Part shown: one piece after another, positions 1-7,984 of the stretch
Layout: each line of letters begins with the position of its first letter
How positions within the stretch are numbered: the stretch's first letter is position 1
NCBI RefSeq assembly: GCF_012034205.1
Contig: NZ_JAATEM010000015.1
Coordinates: 1-64,000 of the forward strand
DNA: 64,000 nt
From: Streptomyces composti
Lineage (GTDB): Bacteria; Actinomycetota; Actinomycetes; Streptomycetales; Streptomycetaceae
Reading direction: 5' to 3'
Notes under the pieces: model-generated
Databases searched by the model: none
Told to the model about the DNA's origin: nothing
Seen by the model: only the letters and a program-made list of their open reading frames with translations
Translations under genes and position numbers: made by a program

Positions 1-2060
1 CCGCCCACCGTCCGGTAGGCGGTCAGCGCCTGCTCCATCGCCCGGCGCCCGGCCGACTCGTCCAGCGGGGCGGGCACCCGGAGCACCCCGTCGATGTCCG
101 CGGTCTCGTCCAGCAGCTGCCCGCTCTGCGCCGAACGGAAGCCGTACCGGGCGAACACCGCGCGTCCCCCGTCGCCCGTCAGCCACTCGTGGAAGGCGGC
201 GACCGCCCCGTCGCGGGCACCGCGGTCCTCGTCGCCGCCGTGCCAGCGCACCCGTACGAACAGCGGCTCCACACCCGGGACGTCCTCCGGGTACTGGGCC
301 ATCCGCGGGTTCCGGGTGGTGTGCTCGCAGTCGACGCCGCTGCGCATCAGGAACTCGGGGACCAGCGCCGCGGTGCGGTCGTCCACCGCGGGGGAGGCGG
401 GCAGCGTGCACATCAGCTCGTCCGCGGTGGGCGCGGGCGGGCCCGGCTGCGCCACCAGACGCTCACCGCGGGCCGCGCCCCGGGCCCCCTCGCCGTACAG
501 GCCGACCGTGGCGAGCAGCCCCACGGCGCTGTGCTCCGGGTCGGGGCGGCGCACCTCGGCGTTGTCGTGCCGCTCCTTCAGGTCCTCGATCATCTGGTTC
601 AGCGGCAGGTCCATGCGCTCCTGGGCGGCCTCCGCGGCGAGCTGCTGCGGCACGGCCAGTACGACCGGGGAGTACGCCAGCGGCTCCTCGTCGGGGCTGA
701 GCGCGGCCACCGCGTCCGAGTCCTGGCCCGCCTGCACCCGCCCCACGTCGGCGCGGGACGCGGGGATCCAGATGTCCGGCTGCGGGCCGATGTCCCGCTG
801 CGGGTTGATCTCCTCGTTCCGCGGTTCCTGCCAGATGCCGCTCTGCGCGCGCAGCGCGGTCACCACGTCGGAGGCGCCCGCGCTGTAGACGGTGATGCCG
901 CTGCGCCGGCAGCCGTCGTCGGTGGTGTTCGCCCCGGAGGTGAGATACGCGTCGGCGGCGGCCCGGATCGTCTCCTGCAGGTCCGGGTCGACCAGCACCC
1001 GCAGCTCCGTCGGCGGCGTGCAGTGCGTCTCGTCGCCGTGCAGCAGGTCGGTCAGGGCGCGCCCGCCGAAGCCGATCAGCGCCAGCGCGAGGACCAGCGG
1101 GAGGCCCCCGCGGGTCATCGCCCGGCGCCACGACCCCCGGCCACCGCCGTGCCGGGACCCCCGGCCGGCGCCTCCGCCGGCGCCACTGCCTGCGCCCCCG
1201 CCCGGTCCCCTGCCGGTGCCGGCCGGCAGCCGCTCGAGCCAAGCGCGCAGCCGGCGCAGCAGCCGCCGGTACCAGGGCTCGGGCGGCGGGGGCGGGGGCG
1301 GAGGAGGGGGCGGAGGCGGACCCACGCGGTCGGTCGCCGCGAGCAGCACGTCCTCGCCCGACTTCGCCCGGTCCTGCGGTTCCCACGGCTCCGGGCGCAG
1401 CGTCCAGCGCCCCCGCATCCGCTCCCGCAGCTGCTCGGGAAGCTGCGAGAACCACACCTCCCCGCCCTGCTCGAGCAGTTGCACCAGCTGCTCGGTGTAG
1501 GGCGTCGGCGTGTCCGCCGGGCCCGCGTCGATCCGGTTGTTGGCCTGCACGCTGGCCAGCAGCAGCACCCGGTCGTGGTCGGCGAACGCCTCCCACACCC
1601 GCCCCGCGTTGCCCGCGAAGCAGCAGTCCAGGATCACCACGATCCGCTGGGCGTCGCCCGATGCCAGCATCGTCAGCACGGAGCTGAGCTGGTCCGCGCC
1701 GAGGAACACCGCGGGGCCGCCCGCGACCACCCGGGCGTTGCGCCACTGCAGGAACAGCTCCTCGCCACCGCTGGGGATGGCGGCGTGCCCCGCGAAGTAG
1801 AACAGCAGCACCCCGTCGGCCTCGTCGACCGCGGAGAACAGCGCGGAGTGGAACTCGTCCTGCAGCGGCGAGTGGACGACCCGGATGTCCTTCTCGCCGA
1901 AGACCTTGCCCCCGGCGAGCGCCGCCTTCATCCGGAGCACGTTCTCGCTGACCGCCGGGAGGTCCCCGGGCACGCCCTGTGGCTGGTCGGCGTGCAGGTA
2001 CCCGGACACACCGACCAGCACCGCCCGGTTCTGCAGCCCGCGCGGATCGAGGCGATTCAC
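1..2060 (-). CDS. EACC1-associated caspase-like peptidase with transmembrane and solute-binding regions (C-terminus beyond window edge)
   Basis: The frame is open from a GTG at 2060 to the window edge, about 686 residues, so the 3' end is missing. Residues 1-200 form a caspase-fold (C14) domain: the catalytic His is H92 in YFAGH and the catalytic Cys lies in LDCCFAG (C146/C147). A proline- and glycine-rich linker follows, with a run of more than ten prolines near residue 260. One membrane helix lies at about 318-334. An extracytoplasmic region then resembles the periplasmic solute-binding module that Streptomyces often joins to a vWA domain; a vWA may follow outside the window. The start lies 4 bp after the stop of the EACC1 gene, so the two are one transcription unit. 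Family knowledge places such caspases in nucleotide-dependent conflict (immunity or cell-suicide) systems. The trigger and substrate are unknown. Confidence 0.82.
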   Translation of the reverse strand, partial: MNRLDPRGLQNRAVLVGVSGYLHADQPQGVPGDLPAVSENVLRMKAALAGGKVFGEKDIRVVHSPLQDEFHSALFSAVDEADGVLLFYFAGHAAIPSGGEELFLQWRNARVVAGGPAVFLGADQLSSVLTMLASGDAQRIVVILDCCFAGNAGRVWEAFADHDRVLLLASVQANNRIDAGPADTPTPYTEQLVQLLEQGGEVWFSQLPEQLRERMRGRWTLRPEPWEPQDRAKSGEDVLLAATDRVGPPPPPPPPPPPPPEPWYRRLLRRLRAWLERLPAGTGRGPGGGAGSGAGGGAGRGSRHGGGRGSWRRAMTRGGLPLVLALALIGFGGRALTDLLHGDETHCTPPTELRVLVDPDLQETIRAAADAYLTSGANTTDDGCRRSGITVYSAGASDVVTALRAQSGIWQEPRNEEINPQRDIGPQPDIWIPASRADVGRVQAGQDSDAVAALSPDEEPLAYSPVVLAVPQQLAAEAAQERMDLPLNQMIEDLKERHDNAEVRRPDPEHSAVGLLATVGLYGEGARGAARGERLVAQPGPPAPTADELMCTLPASPAVDDRTAALVPEFLMRSGVDCEHTTRNPRMAQYPEDVPGVEPLFVRVRWHGGDEDRGARDGAVAAFHEWLTGDGGRAVFARYGFRSAQSGQLLDETADIDGVLRVPAPLDESAGRRAMEQALTAYRTVG

Positions 2061-2064
2061 CGGC

Positions 2065-2409
2065 CTACCTGTCGTCGACGTCCACCGGTTCGACGGAGTC
2101 GCTCGGTGGGTCCCCGCTCTCGACGGTTCTCCGGTTCTCCTTCCAGGCCCTCACGGCCTTCTTCACCTGCACCACCAGCTCGGCCACGGCCACGCCTGCG
2201 GCCGCGTTGACGAGTGTGATGAGGATGTCCGTGCCCAGACCCATCGGGGCGCCGGACTCGTCGGTCCTCGGGCGCTCCTCGATCCGCAGCGCGCCCTTGC
2301 GCATCAGTTCCTCGAGCAGCCGCTCCCGCTCCAGCCAGCTGCGCAGCGCGGGAATGTCGCTCTCGCTCGCGGGTCCGTCCAGTCGTACGCAAATCCCCTG
2401 TTTGGCCAC
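2065..2409 (-). CDS. Effector-associated constant component EACC1-like small protein
   Basis: A 114-residue protein. The N-terminal half is charged (VRLDGPASE, then a predicted helix containing WLERER). A hydrophobic stretch at about residues 65-82 (TDILITLVNAAAGVAVAEL) resembles a membrane-associated helix, and the tail is acidic. This matches the layout of EACC1, the constant small component encoded directly beside caspase or trypsin effectors in actinobacterial conflict systems. I chose the GTG at 2409 because GAGGGGG sits just upstream; an in-frame ATG at 2427 would add six residues. The gene is first in the operon and ends 4 bp before the caspase start, which supports joint expression. 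It probably tethers or recruits the caspase. The assignment rests on size, context and pattern rather than on a catalytic motif. Confidence 0.72.
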   Translation of the reverse strand: MAKQGICVRLDGPASESDIPALRSWLERERLLEELMRKGALRIEERPRTDESGAPMGLGTDILITLVNAAAGVAVAELVVQVKKAVRAWKENRRTVESGDPPSDSVEPVDVDDR

Positions 2410-2647
2410 ACCATCCCCCTCAGCCATAACACACCATCATGGCACCGCCGTTGCTCACGGGGGAGGGCCGGGACGTATCGAGATCAACCAACTCGGGGCC
2501 CGCTGTCCTGCGCGTTCCGCCCACGCATGCGCGTGCCCGCGGGTGAGGGCGTCCCGCAGTTCTCCGACTGGCCGACTTGCCCGCGGGGCCCGGCAGGTGT
2601 GACCTGGAAGGCGAGGCGGACCGGGGGGACGTGGAAGGAGCACCCTC

Positions 2648-3226
2648 ATGGCTCACGCGGCACCGAGGCCCCGGACGGCCGGACGGCGGCCCACCGGCAC
2701 ACCGGACCTCTTCAGCGAACGCACCCATGCGATGGCACGCATCGGCGCGGCGGTCGTGCTCGGCCTGGTCTTCGGCTACTGGGCGGCGGCCAACGCGCGC
2801 TACGGCGGCCCCATCACCGGCTGGAACCTTCTGCTCGGCTTCGTCTCCGCGGCCGTCTTCATCGTGGTCTTCCTGGCCCTGCTGACCATCGGCCCGAGGC
2901 TGCCGCGGGAGCTGCACGCGGCGGCCTGGGGCGCCTTCACGGGCATCGCGGTCGGCTTCCTGGTCGCCCAGTCCCACGAGAGCGTCCTGCGCTCCGCCTG
3001 GCTCGGCCTGATCTCCGGCGCCGGCCTCGGACTGCTGCTCTTCTACCACTACTACTCCCGCGAGGACGCCCGGGGCGGCCGGGCCGGCCGCGAACTCACC
3101 GAGGGCTCCGGCAAGACCGCGCAGGCCTCCGGCGAGATCGGCCGGGGTGAGGTCGGCCGACGGTCCGGTGAGGTCGGCCCGGGGTCCGGCGAGAAGGCCC
3201 CTGGGCCCCACCCGAGCCGCGGCTGA
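2648..3226 (+). CDS. Four-helix integral membrane protein of unknown function
   Basis: A 192-residue protein. Four hydrophobic segments lie at about residues 31-48, 58-80, 90-107 and 114-132, followed by a hydrophilic, glycine- and arginine-rich tail of about 55 residues with loosely repeated GEVG/GEIG motifs. The N-terminus is short and basic, so it is probably cytoplasmic. GGAAGGAG lies a few bases before the ATG. It is divergent from the EACC1-caspase unit, with about 240 bp between starts. I do not recognise the family, and nothing suggests transport or catalysis. The repetitive tail has biased composition and may be disordered. Confidence 0.72.
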   Translation: MAHAAPRPRTAGRRPTGTPDLFSERTHAMARIGAAVVLGLVFGYWAAANARYGGPITGWNLLLGFVSAAVFIVVFLALLTIGPRLPRELHAAAWGAFTGIAVGFLVAQSHESVLRSAWLGLISGAGLGLLLFYHYYSREDARGGRAGRELTEGSGKTAQASGEIGRGEVGRRSGEVGPGSGEKAPGPHPSRG

Positions 3227-3825
3227 ATTCACCCGTTCGGGTGAGCCCTCTGGTCGGCCGGGTCCCGCGCGGGCGGACCAGGGCCGACAGGGTGGTCAAG
3301 AACCTGGGAACGCCCCGGACCGAGGGAGACTGACGGAGCCCGCCCGGGAGCGCCCCGACCCGGCCGGAGCACACGGGGGTCACCCGGCCGCGCCCACTCC
3401 CGCCCGGTCCTGCCCAGAGCCAGCCGGGACCGGCCCCGGCGGCCCCGGCGGCCCCGGACCGCCCAGGACCCACCAGGACGCCCAGGACCGCCGAGACCGT
3501 GCCTCGCCCGCCGCCGCCCAGCACCGGCTTCCCGGCCGGCACCTCCCGGCCGCGCGCCCTCCGCCCCCGGTCACGACCTGGTGCGGCCCGCACGGATCGA
3601 CGTCCGGGCTCGGGCCGGACGGCAGCGTCTTCGCCCCGGACGGCCCCGGCCTGCCGGTGCCCGACGCCCACCGCAAGGGCCGCCGCCGCGCACCGCGGAG
3701 CAGATGGTGACGCACCCGGGTGCCGACGTCGGGCCGCCCCGAATCCGCCCCTGTCCGACCCGGACCGGCCCCGCAGCGCACCCCCGAGCGGGGCGCACGG
3801 GCCCCGAAACGCACCGAGCAGGGCC
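3227..3825. other. Low-complexity GC-rich stretch without a convincing gene
   Basis: About 600 bp dominated by proline-, glycine- and arginine-type triplets in every frame, with repeated CCCCGGCGG-like runs around 3435-3465. Open frames exist on both strands, but none has a recognisable domain, a ribosome binding site or an amino-acid composition like its neighbours. The next gene could begin further upstream here, at a GTG at 3499, but that extension has no family-like content. Confidence 0.5.
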
Positions 3826-4830
3826 GTGCGGAGCCTCGACCACCCGTCCGTATGCGCACCGCTCGCGGGCGGGGCCCGGGGCGCCTTGCCTGGAAGGGTG
3901 CTCCGCTGCGACCGACGACCCGGACCCGAGCGCCCGCCGCTCGCGCGGCTGCGTGACGCGCTGGCGGCGGCGCTGGTCGCCCTGGCCTGCCTGCTGGCGC
4001 CCTGCGGCGCGCTCGCGGCCTGGGCCGCGTACGGGCTTGCCGACACCGGACGGTACGTCAGGACGGTGGCCCCGCTGGCCGCCGATCCTGCCGTGCGCGA
4101 GGCGGTCGCGGACGCCGTCGGCGACGGCGTCGTACGGGAGCTGGAACCCGGGCCGATGCGGCAGACCGTCGGGCCGTTCCTCCAGGACGCGGTCCGCTCG
4201 TTCACCCGCACCGAGGCGTTCGGCACGGCGTGGGAGGCGGGGAACCGGGTGGTGCACGGGGCGGTGCTGCACGCCCTGCGCGCCGAACGGCCCGCGCCGG
4301 GCCCGGTGACGGTCGACCTCGCGCCCGTCGTCGTCCGGGTGAAGCAGAAACTCGCCGACGATCACCTGCCGTTCGCACACCGCATCCCGGTGCGGCACAC
4401 CCGGATCCCGGTGCTGCCCGCCGAGGACGTGGCCGGACTGCGGAAGGGATACCTCGTGCTGGACACCGCCGCCCGCTGGCTTCCGCTCGCGGCCGTGGCC
4501 CTCGCCGTCACCGGGATCGCCGTGGCCGCGCGCCGCCGCCGGGCCCTGACCGCCACCGGCCTCGGCACGGCCCTGGGCGGCGGACTGCTGGCCCTGGCCG
4601 TGGCCCTCGGCCGCCATCTGACGCTCACCGACCTGCCCGACCCCGCCTACCGCCCGGCTGCCGCCGCCATCTACGACGCTCTCACCGGGACACTCCGCAC
4701 AACGTCCTGGCTCCTCCTCGCCCTCGGCCTCGTCGTGGCCCTGGCCTCCTGGCTCGCCGGTCGCCGCGGCACCCCGGCGCCCCCGAGGAGCCCTGCCCCT
4801 GAACCGGCACCCGAGCACACGCGGGTCTGA
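3826..4830 (+). CDS. Multi-pass membrane protein with a large external loop
   Basis: About 334 residues. One N-terminal hydrophobic segment (ALVALACLLAPCGALAAWAA) is followed by about 150 hydrophilic residues (DPAVREAVADAVGDGVV, VDLAPVVVRVKQKLAD). Three more helices follow at roughly residues 215-235, 245-265 and 285-305, and the tail is proline-rich. This resembles actinobacterial integral membrane proteins in which an N-terminal helix holds an extracytoplasmic helical domain. The start is uncertain: GTG codons at 3499, 3826 and 3898 are all in frame and none has a strong ribosome binding site. I chose 3826 because GCAGGG precedes it and the upstream extension is low complexity. Function unknown. 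Confidence 0.65.
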   Translation: MRSLDHPSVCAPLAGGARGALPGRVLRCDRRPGPERPPLARLRDALAAALVALACLLAPCGALAAWAAYGLADTGRYVRTVAPLAADPAVREAVADAVGDGVVRELEPGPMRQTVGPFLQDAVRSFTRTEAFGTAWEAGNRVVHGAVLHALRAERPAPGPVTVDLAPVVVRVKQKLADDHLPFAHRIPVRHTRIPVLPAEDVAGLRKGYLVLDTAARWLPLAAVALAVTGIAVAARRRRALTATGLGTALGGGLLALAVALGRHLTLTDLPDPAYRPAAAAIYDALTGTLRTTSWLLLALGLVVALASWLAGRRGTPAPPRSPAPEPAPEHTRV

Positions 4831-5017
4831 CCGCACGCCCCCGTCGCCCGCACCCGCCGACGGCGAGCACCCCCACCGCGCACCCCCACGGGCCCCCGCC
4901 GCACCCGGCGACGTACGCCGCAGGCTGGGGCGGGAAACCCCGGAAACCCACCGCGCCGAAGCGGCAGCCGGCGCGTGTCACAGCAACCCCCCGCCCCCCA
5001 CCCCCGTCTCATACGGC

Positions 5018-5956
5018 GTGCGCGCCAAAACCTCGTTCGCAACCCTCCTCCTCGCCCCCACCACCGCCCTCCTCGCCTGCCGGCTCGCCGACACCGACGC
5101 CCTCACCCCCGTCCCCCAGCTCCTCGCCTTCCTTCCCTGGCTGCTGGCCCCCGTCGCCGTCGCCCTCCTCCTCAGCGTCCTCGCCCGCTGGTGGCCCGGG
5201 ACGGTCTGGGGCGTCGTCCTCCTCGGCCTGCTCGCCTGGTACATCGAGCCCTACGGCAAGTCCCCCGACCCCACCGGCCGCCCCCTCGTCTCGCTCCGCG
5301 TGCTGACCTCCAACGTGGAGTTCGGCCGGGCCACCCCCGCCCTCGTCGACGCCGTGCGCCGCCACACCCCGGACCTGGTCTTCGTCCAGGAATGCGACGA
5401 CACCTGCGACGCCGCGCTCCAGAAGGAACTCGCCACCGCCTACCCGCACCGCGCGGCCGACATCGGCGGCGGCTCCGAGGGCTCCGTCATCCTCAGCCGC
5501 CACCCCCTGCGCCCCACCCCCGGCGTCGAGGCCACCATGGGCATGCCCGGCGCGATCGCGGACATCGACGGGCACGACGTACGGCTCCAGCTCGCCCACC
5601 CCATGCCGCCGGTCCCCGGCCAGACCGCCCTGTGGCAGCGCGAACTCGCCCGCCTGCGCGACCTGGCCGCCGCCGACCGCACCATCCCCACCGTCATGGC
5701 CGGCGACTTCAACGCCTCACAGGACCACGCCGCCTTCCGGGCCCTGCTCGACACCGGCCTCTACGACGCCGCCCGCCTCACCGGCCAGGACCGCACCCCG
5801 ACCTGGCCCAGCCACACCACCCCCGCCTTCGGCGCCCAGATCGACCACGTCCTGGTCACCGACGACTTCACCGCGACCCGCACCCGCTTCCTCGACCTGC
5901 CCGACACCGACCACCGCGCCCTGCTCACCGACCTCACCCTGCACGCCACCCGGTGA
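5018..5956 (+). CDS. Membrane-anchored endonuclease/exonuclease/phosphatase (EEP) family protein
   Basis: A 312-residue protein. Two or three hydrophobic segments occupy residues 1-75, followed by an EEP (DNase I-like) domain. Metal and catalytic motifs appear in order: TSNVEFG (Asn), FVQECD (Glu), AGDFNASQD (Asp and Asn), QIDHVLV and DTDHRALL (Asp-His pair). The domain should face outward and hydrolyse a phosphodiester or phosphomonoester; this sequence does not tell nuclease from lipid or sugar phosphatase. The start is a GTG without a clear ribosome binding site. The coding strand is unusually C-rich. It converges on snpA. Confidence 0.8.
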   Translation: MRAKTSFATLLLAPTTALLACRLADTDALTPVPQLLAFLPWLLAPVAVALLLSVLARWWPGTVWGVVLLGLLAWYIEPYGKSPDPTGRPLVSLRVLTSNVEFGRATPALVDAVRRHTPDLVFVQECDDTCDAALQKELATAYPHRAADIGGGSEGSVILSRHPLRPTPGVEATMGMPGAIADIDGHDVRLQLAHPMPPVPGQTALWQRELARLRDLAAADRTIPTVMAGDFNASQDHAAFRALLDTGLYDAARLTGQDRTPTWPSHTTPAFGAQIDHVLVTDDFTATRTRFLDLPDTDHRALLTDLTLHATR

Positions 5957-6014
5957 ACCACCCGGTACCCAGCCCCCTCCCACCCGCGCACACTCCCAGC
6001 CGCACACACGGGAA

Positions 6015-6043
6015 CGGGCCGCCCCCACCAGGGAGACGGCCCG
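6015..6043. terminator. Candidate convergent terminator hairpin
   Basis: CGGGCCG and CGGCCCG are separated by a 15-nt loop between the convergent EEP gene and snpA. The stem is only 7 bp and lacks a T-tract, as is usual at high GC. Confidence 0.45.
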
Positions 6044-6094
6044 CGGCCGGAACCGCACACGCGCAGCTCACGCGCGCAGCTCACACACCCCCGC

Positions 6095-6769
6095 TCAGCG
6101 CGCGGAAGCCTTCTGCAGCGCCTTGTCCAGCGCCTTGGCGAACCCGTTCGCCCACAGCTGGTCCACCCGCGCCCGCTCCGCGGAGTCCGGGTAGGCGTTG
6201 GTGCAGGACGGACCGGGGCCGCCGCCCGACATCAGCTCGCTGCACGGACCCTCGTAGTGGTCCGGCAGACCCAGGACGTGCCCGGTCTCGTGCGCGGTCA
6301 CGCGCGTCGAGTCGTAGACCTGGTTCTGCTGGTAGTCGAGGAAGATGTAGCCCCGGCCGTGGCCGTCGGTCGAGGCGTACGAGCCGCGCGGGTCGTTGCC
6401 CTCGTAGTACGAGAAGTCCGCGCCGGAGGTGCCGGCCTGGAGCTTCACGTTCGACACGGAGCTGTTCCAGATCTGCGCGCTGCGGGATATCTGCGACGCG
6501 AACGTCGGCGCTCCGGAGGCGTTGTAGACGACGGTCACGGCGGCCGTGCTCTTCGGGTTGGCCGCGCGCTTCTCGGCCACGGACTTCAGCACGGCCTCGA
6601 AGAAGGCCCGGTTGGCCGCGGCCTCTTCGCCCGAGCCGTTGTACGCGGCGTAGGACGCGGTGGCGCCGGCCGTGGGGGCCGCCGACGCCGGGGCCGCCGT
6701 GCCGAGCCCGAGCGCGGTGACGCTGAGGCCGGCGGCGGTGAGCACGGACAGGGGCATGCGCATGCGCAT
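6095..6769 (-). CDS. snpA: Snapalysin (small neutral metalloprotease)
   Basis: A 224-residue secreted protease precursor. A signal peptide spans residues 1-30 (basic MRMRM start, hydrophobic core, PASA cleavage region), then a short propeptide and the M7 catalytic domain. The zinc motif [11 protein letters not shown] fits the snapalysin form HExxHxxGxxD, in which Asp is the third ligand, and is followed by [12 protein letters not shown], whose Met-turn is typical of the family. Cys in SELM and SCTN regions may form a disulfide. The enzyme degrades milk-type proteins extracellularly and prefers aromatic P1' residues. It is divergent from a LysR-type gene 212 bp away, the standard snpA-snpR arrangement, so transcription is probably activated by that neighbour. 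Confidence 0.95.
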   Translation of the reverse strand: MRMRMPLSVLTAAGLSVTALGLGTAAPASAAPTAGATASYAAYNGSGEEAAANRAFFEAVLKSVAEKRAANPKSTAAVTVVYNASGAPTFASQISRSAQIWNSSVSNVKLQAGTSGADFSYYEGNDPRGSYASTDGHGRGYIFLDYQQNQVYDSTRVTAHETGHVLGLPDHYEGPCSELMSGGGPGPSCTNAYPDSAERARVDQLWANGFAKALDKALQKASAR

Positions 6770-6847
6770 CGTTGACTCCTGAATGTGGGGGTGAGTCAGA
6801 TGACATCGCCGAGTGTCCGCGCCCGTGCGGCGGCTGTGATGATGTCA

Positions 6848-6876
6848 ACCGGTGATAGCGCGGGCCTATCGACGGT
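6848..6876. promoter_or_regulatory. LysR-type operator between snpA and its regulator
   Basis: An imperfect dyad: ACCGGTGATAG, 7 nt, CTATCGACGGT, with 9 of 11 arm positions complementary. The core GATAG-N7-CTATC contains the LysR-type T-N11-A signature (T at 6856, A at 6868). It sits 78 bp before the snpA start and 105 bp before the regulator start. Confidence 0.72.
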
Positions 6877-6981
6877 GACCCGCCATGGGAGAAATCGTGT
6901 CCGGAACCACCCGACTCCGCCCGCAGCAGAGGGTTTTGAGACTCTGGTGAAAGCTGAACTTCCGCTTTACTCTCCCGGGGC

Positions 6982-7923
6982 ATGGAGCTTGAGGTCAGGC
7001 ACCTCAGGGCGCTGTGCGCCATCGCCGACACCGGCAGCCTGCACCGAGCCGCTCGTCAACTGGGTGTGGCGCAGCCGTCGTTGAGCACGCAGCTGCGGCG
7101 CATCGAGCAGGAGCTGGGCGGCGCGCTGTTCGTGCGCGCCCGCACCGGCTGCCGGCCGACCCCGCTGGGCCGGCTGGTGCTCAGCCGCGCCCGCCCGCTG
7201 GTGGCGGAACTTCGCGCGCTGGTCACCGAGGCCCGTGCCGCCGCCGTGGGCGGGAAGGGCCTGCGCATCGGCTCCACCGCCAGCCGCGCCCTCGCCGGCT
7301 GGCTGCGCCGGCTGCGCCGCCACGCCCAGGAACCCACCCTGCACATGGACGTCTCCCCCAACGTCCTGCTGCGCATGGTCGCCGAGGGCCAGCTCGACGT
7401 GGCCTTCGTGCACGAGGTCGAGGGCTGCCCGCTGCGCATCCCGGAGAGCCTGCGCATCCGCGTCCTGGTGGAGCGCGAACCGCAGTTCGTCTCCCTGCCC
7501 GCCGACCATCCGGCCGCGGCCAAGGCCGTGGTCCATCTCTCCGACCTGGCCCATGACCGCTGGATGATCGACCCCTCGGTGGACGGCGAGTGGGACGCGG
7601 TGCGCCGGATCCTGCGCGACGCCGGCATCGACCCGCCGGTGCTGCACGGCGACTACCACACCGCGGCGAATCTGGTCGCCATCGGCGAGGTGGTCACCGT
7701 GGTCCAGCCGACCTCGCCCTCCCGCCCCGAGACCGCCGTGCGCCGGCTGTACGGCGACCCGCTCGGCGTGCGCCTGCTGCTGGCCGCCCGCACGGAGACG
7801 GAGCTGGAGGGTGTCTACCCGGCGCTGGCGGAGGCGTACGACGAGGTCGCCCGCCAGGCACCGGCGTACCGGGAGTGGCTGGAAAGCGCCGGTACGACCC
7901 CGCCGGTCCCGGCCCTCCCGTGA
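6982..7923 (+). CDS. snpR: LysR-type transcriptional activator of snapalysin
   Basis: A 313-residue LysR-family regulator. The N-terminal winged helix-turn-helix (residues 1-60) reads LRALCAIADTGSLHRAARQL and then QPSLSTQLRRIEQELGG. Residues 90-300 form the periplasmic-binding-like co-inducer domain. Divergence from snpA and the T-N11-A dyad between them identify it as the snapalysin regulator known in S. lividans and S. coelicolor; the symbol rests on that arrangement. It likely represses itself and activates snpA from the same site. The inducer is not deducible. It ends just before a perfect 10-bp hairpin shared with convergent phoX. Confidence 0.9.
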   Translation: MELEVRHLRALCAIADTGSLHRAARQLGVAQPSLSTQLRRIEQELGGALFVRARTGCRPTPLGRLVLSRARPLVAELRALVTEARAAAVGGKGLRIGSTASRALAGWLRRLRRHAQEPTLHMDVSPNVLLRMVAEGQLDVAFVHEVEGCPLRIPESLRIRVLVEREPQFVSLPADHPAAAKAVVHLSDLAHDRWMIDPSVDGEWDAVRRILRDAGIDPPVLHGDYHTAANLVAIGEVVTVVQPTSPSRPETAVRRLYGDPLGVRLLLAARTETELEGVYPALAEAYDEVARQAPAYREWLESAGTTPPVPALP

Positions 7924-7940
7924 CCGTCCCCCGCCTGCTG

Positions 7941-7970
7941 GACGTCCTGCTGGACCTCCGGCAGGACGTC
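7941..7970. terminator. Convergent terminator hairpin
   Basis: Perfect 10-bp stem GACGTCCTGC / GCAGGACGTC with a 10-nt loop, lying between the ends of the LysR gene and phoX. Confidence 0.7.
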
Positions 7971-7984
7971 AGAGCCCTTGTCCG

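Noticed and set aside
463..1746. Minus-strand frame inside the caspase gene
   Set aside because: It is an off-frame shadow of the real minus-strand gene and has no recognisable motif.
189..2210. Long plus-strand open frame opposite the caspase gene
   Set aside because: Composition is dominated by Arg, Gly, Val and Ala typical of antisense GC-rich frames, with no domain; the opposite strand carries a clear caspase.
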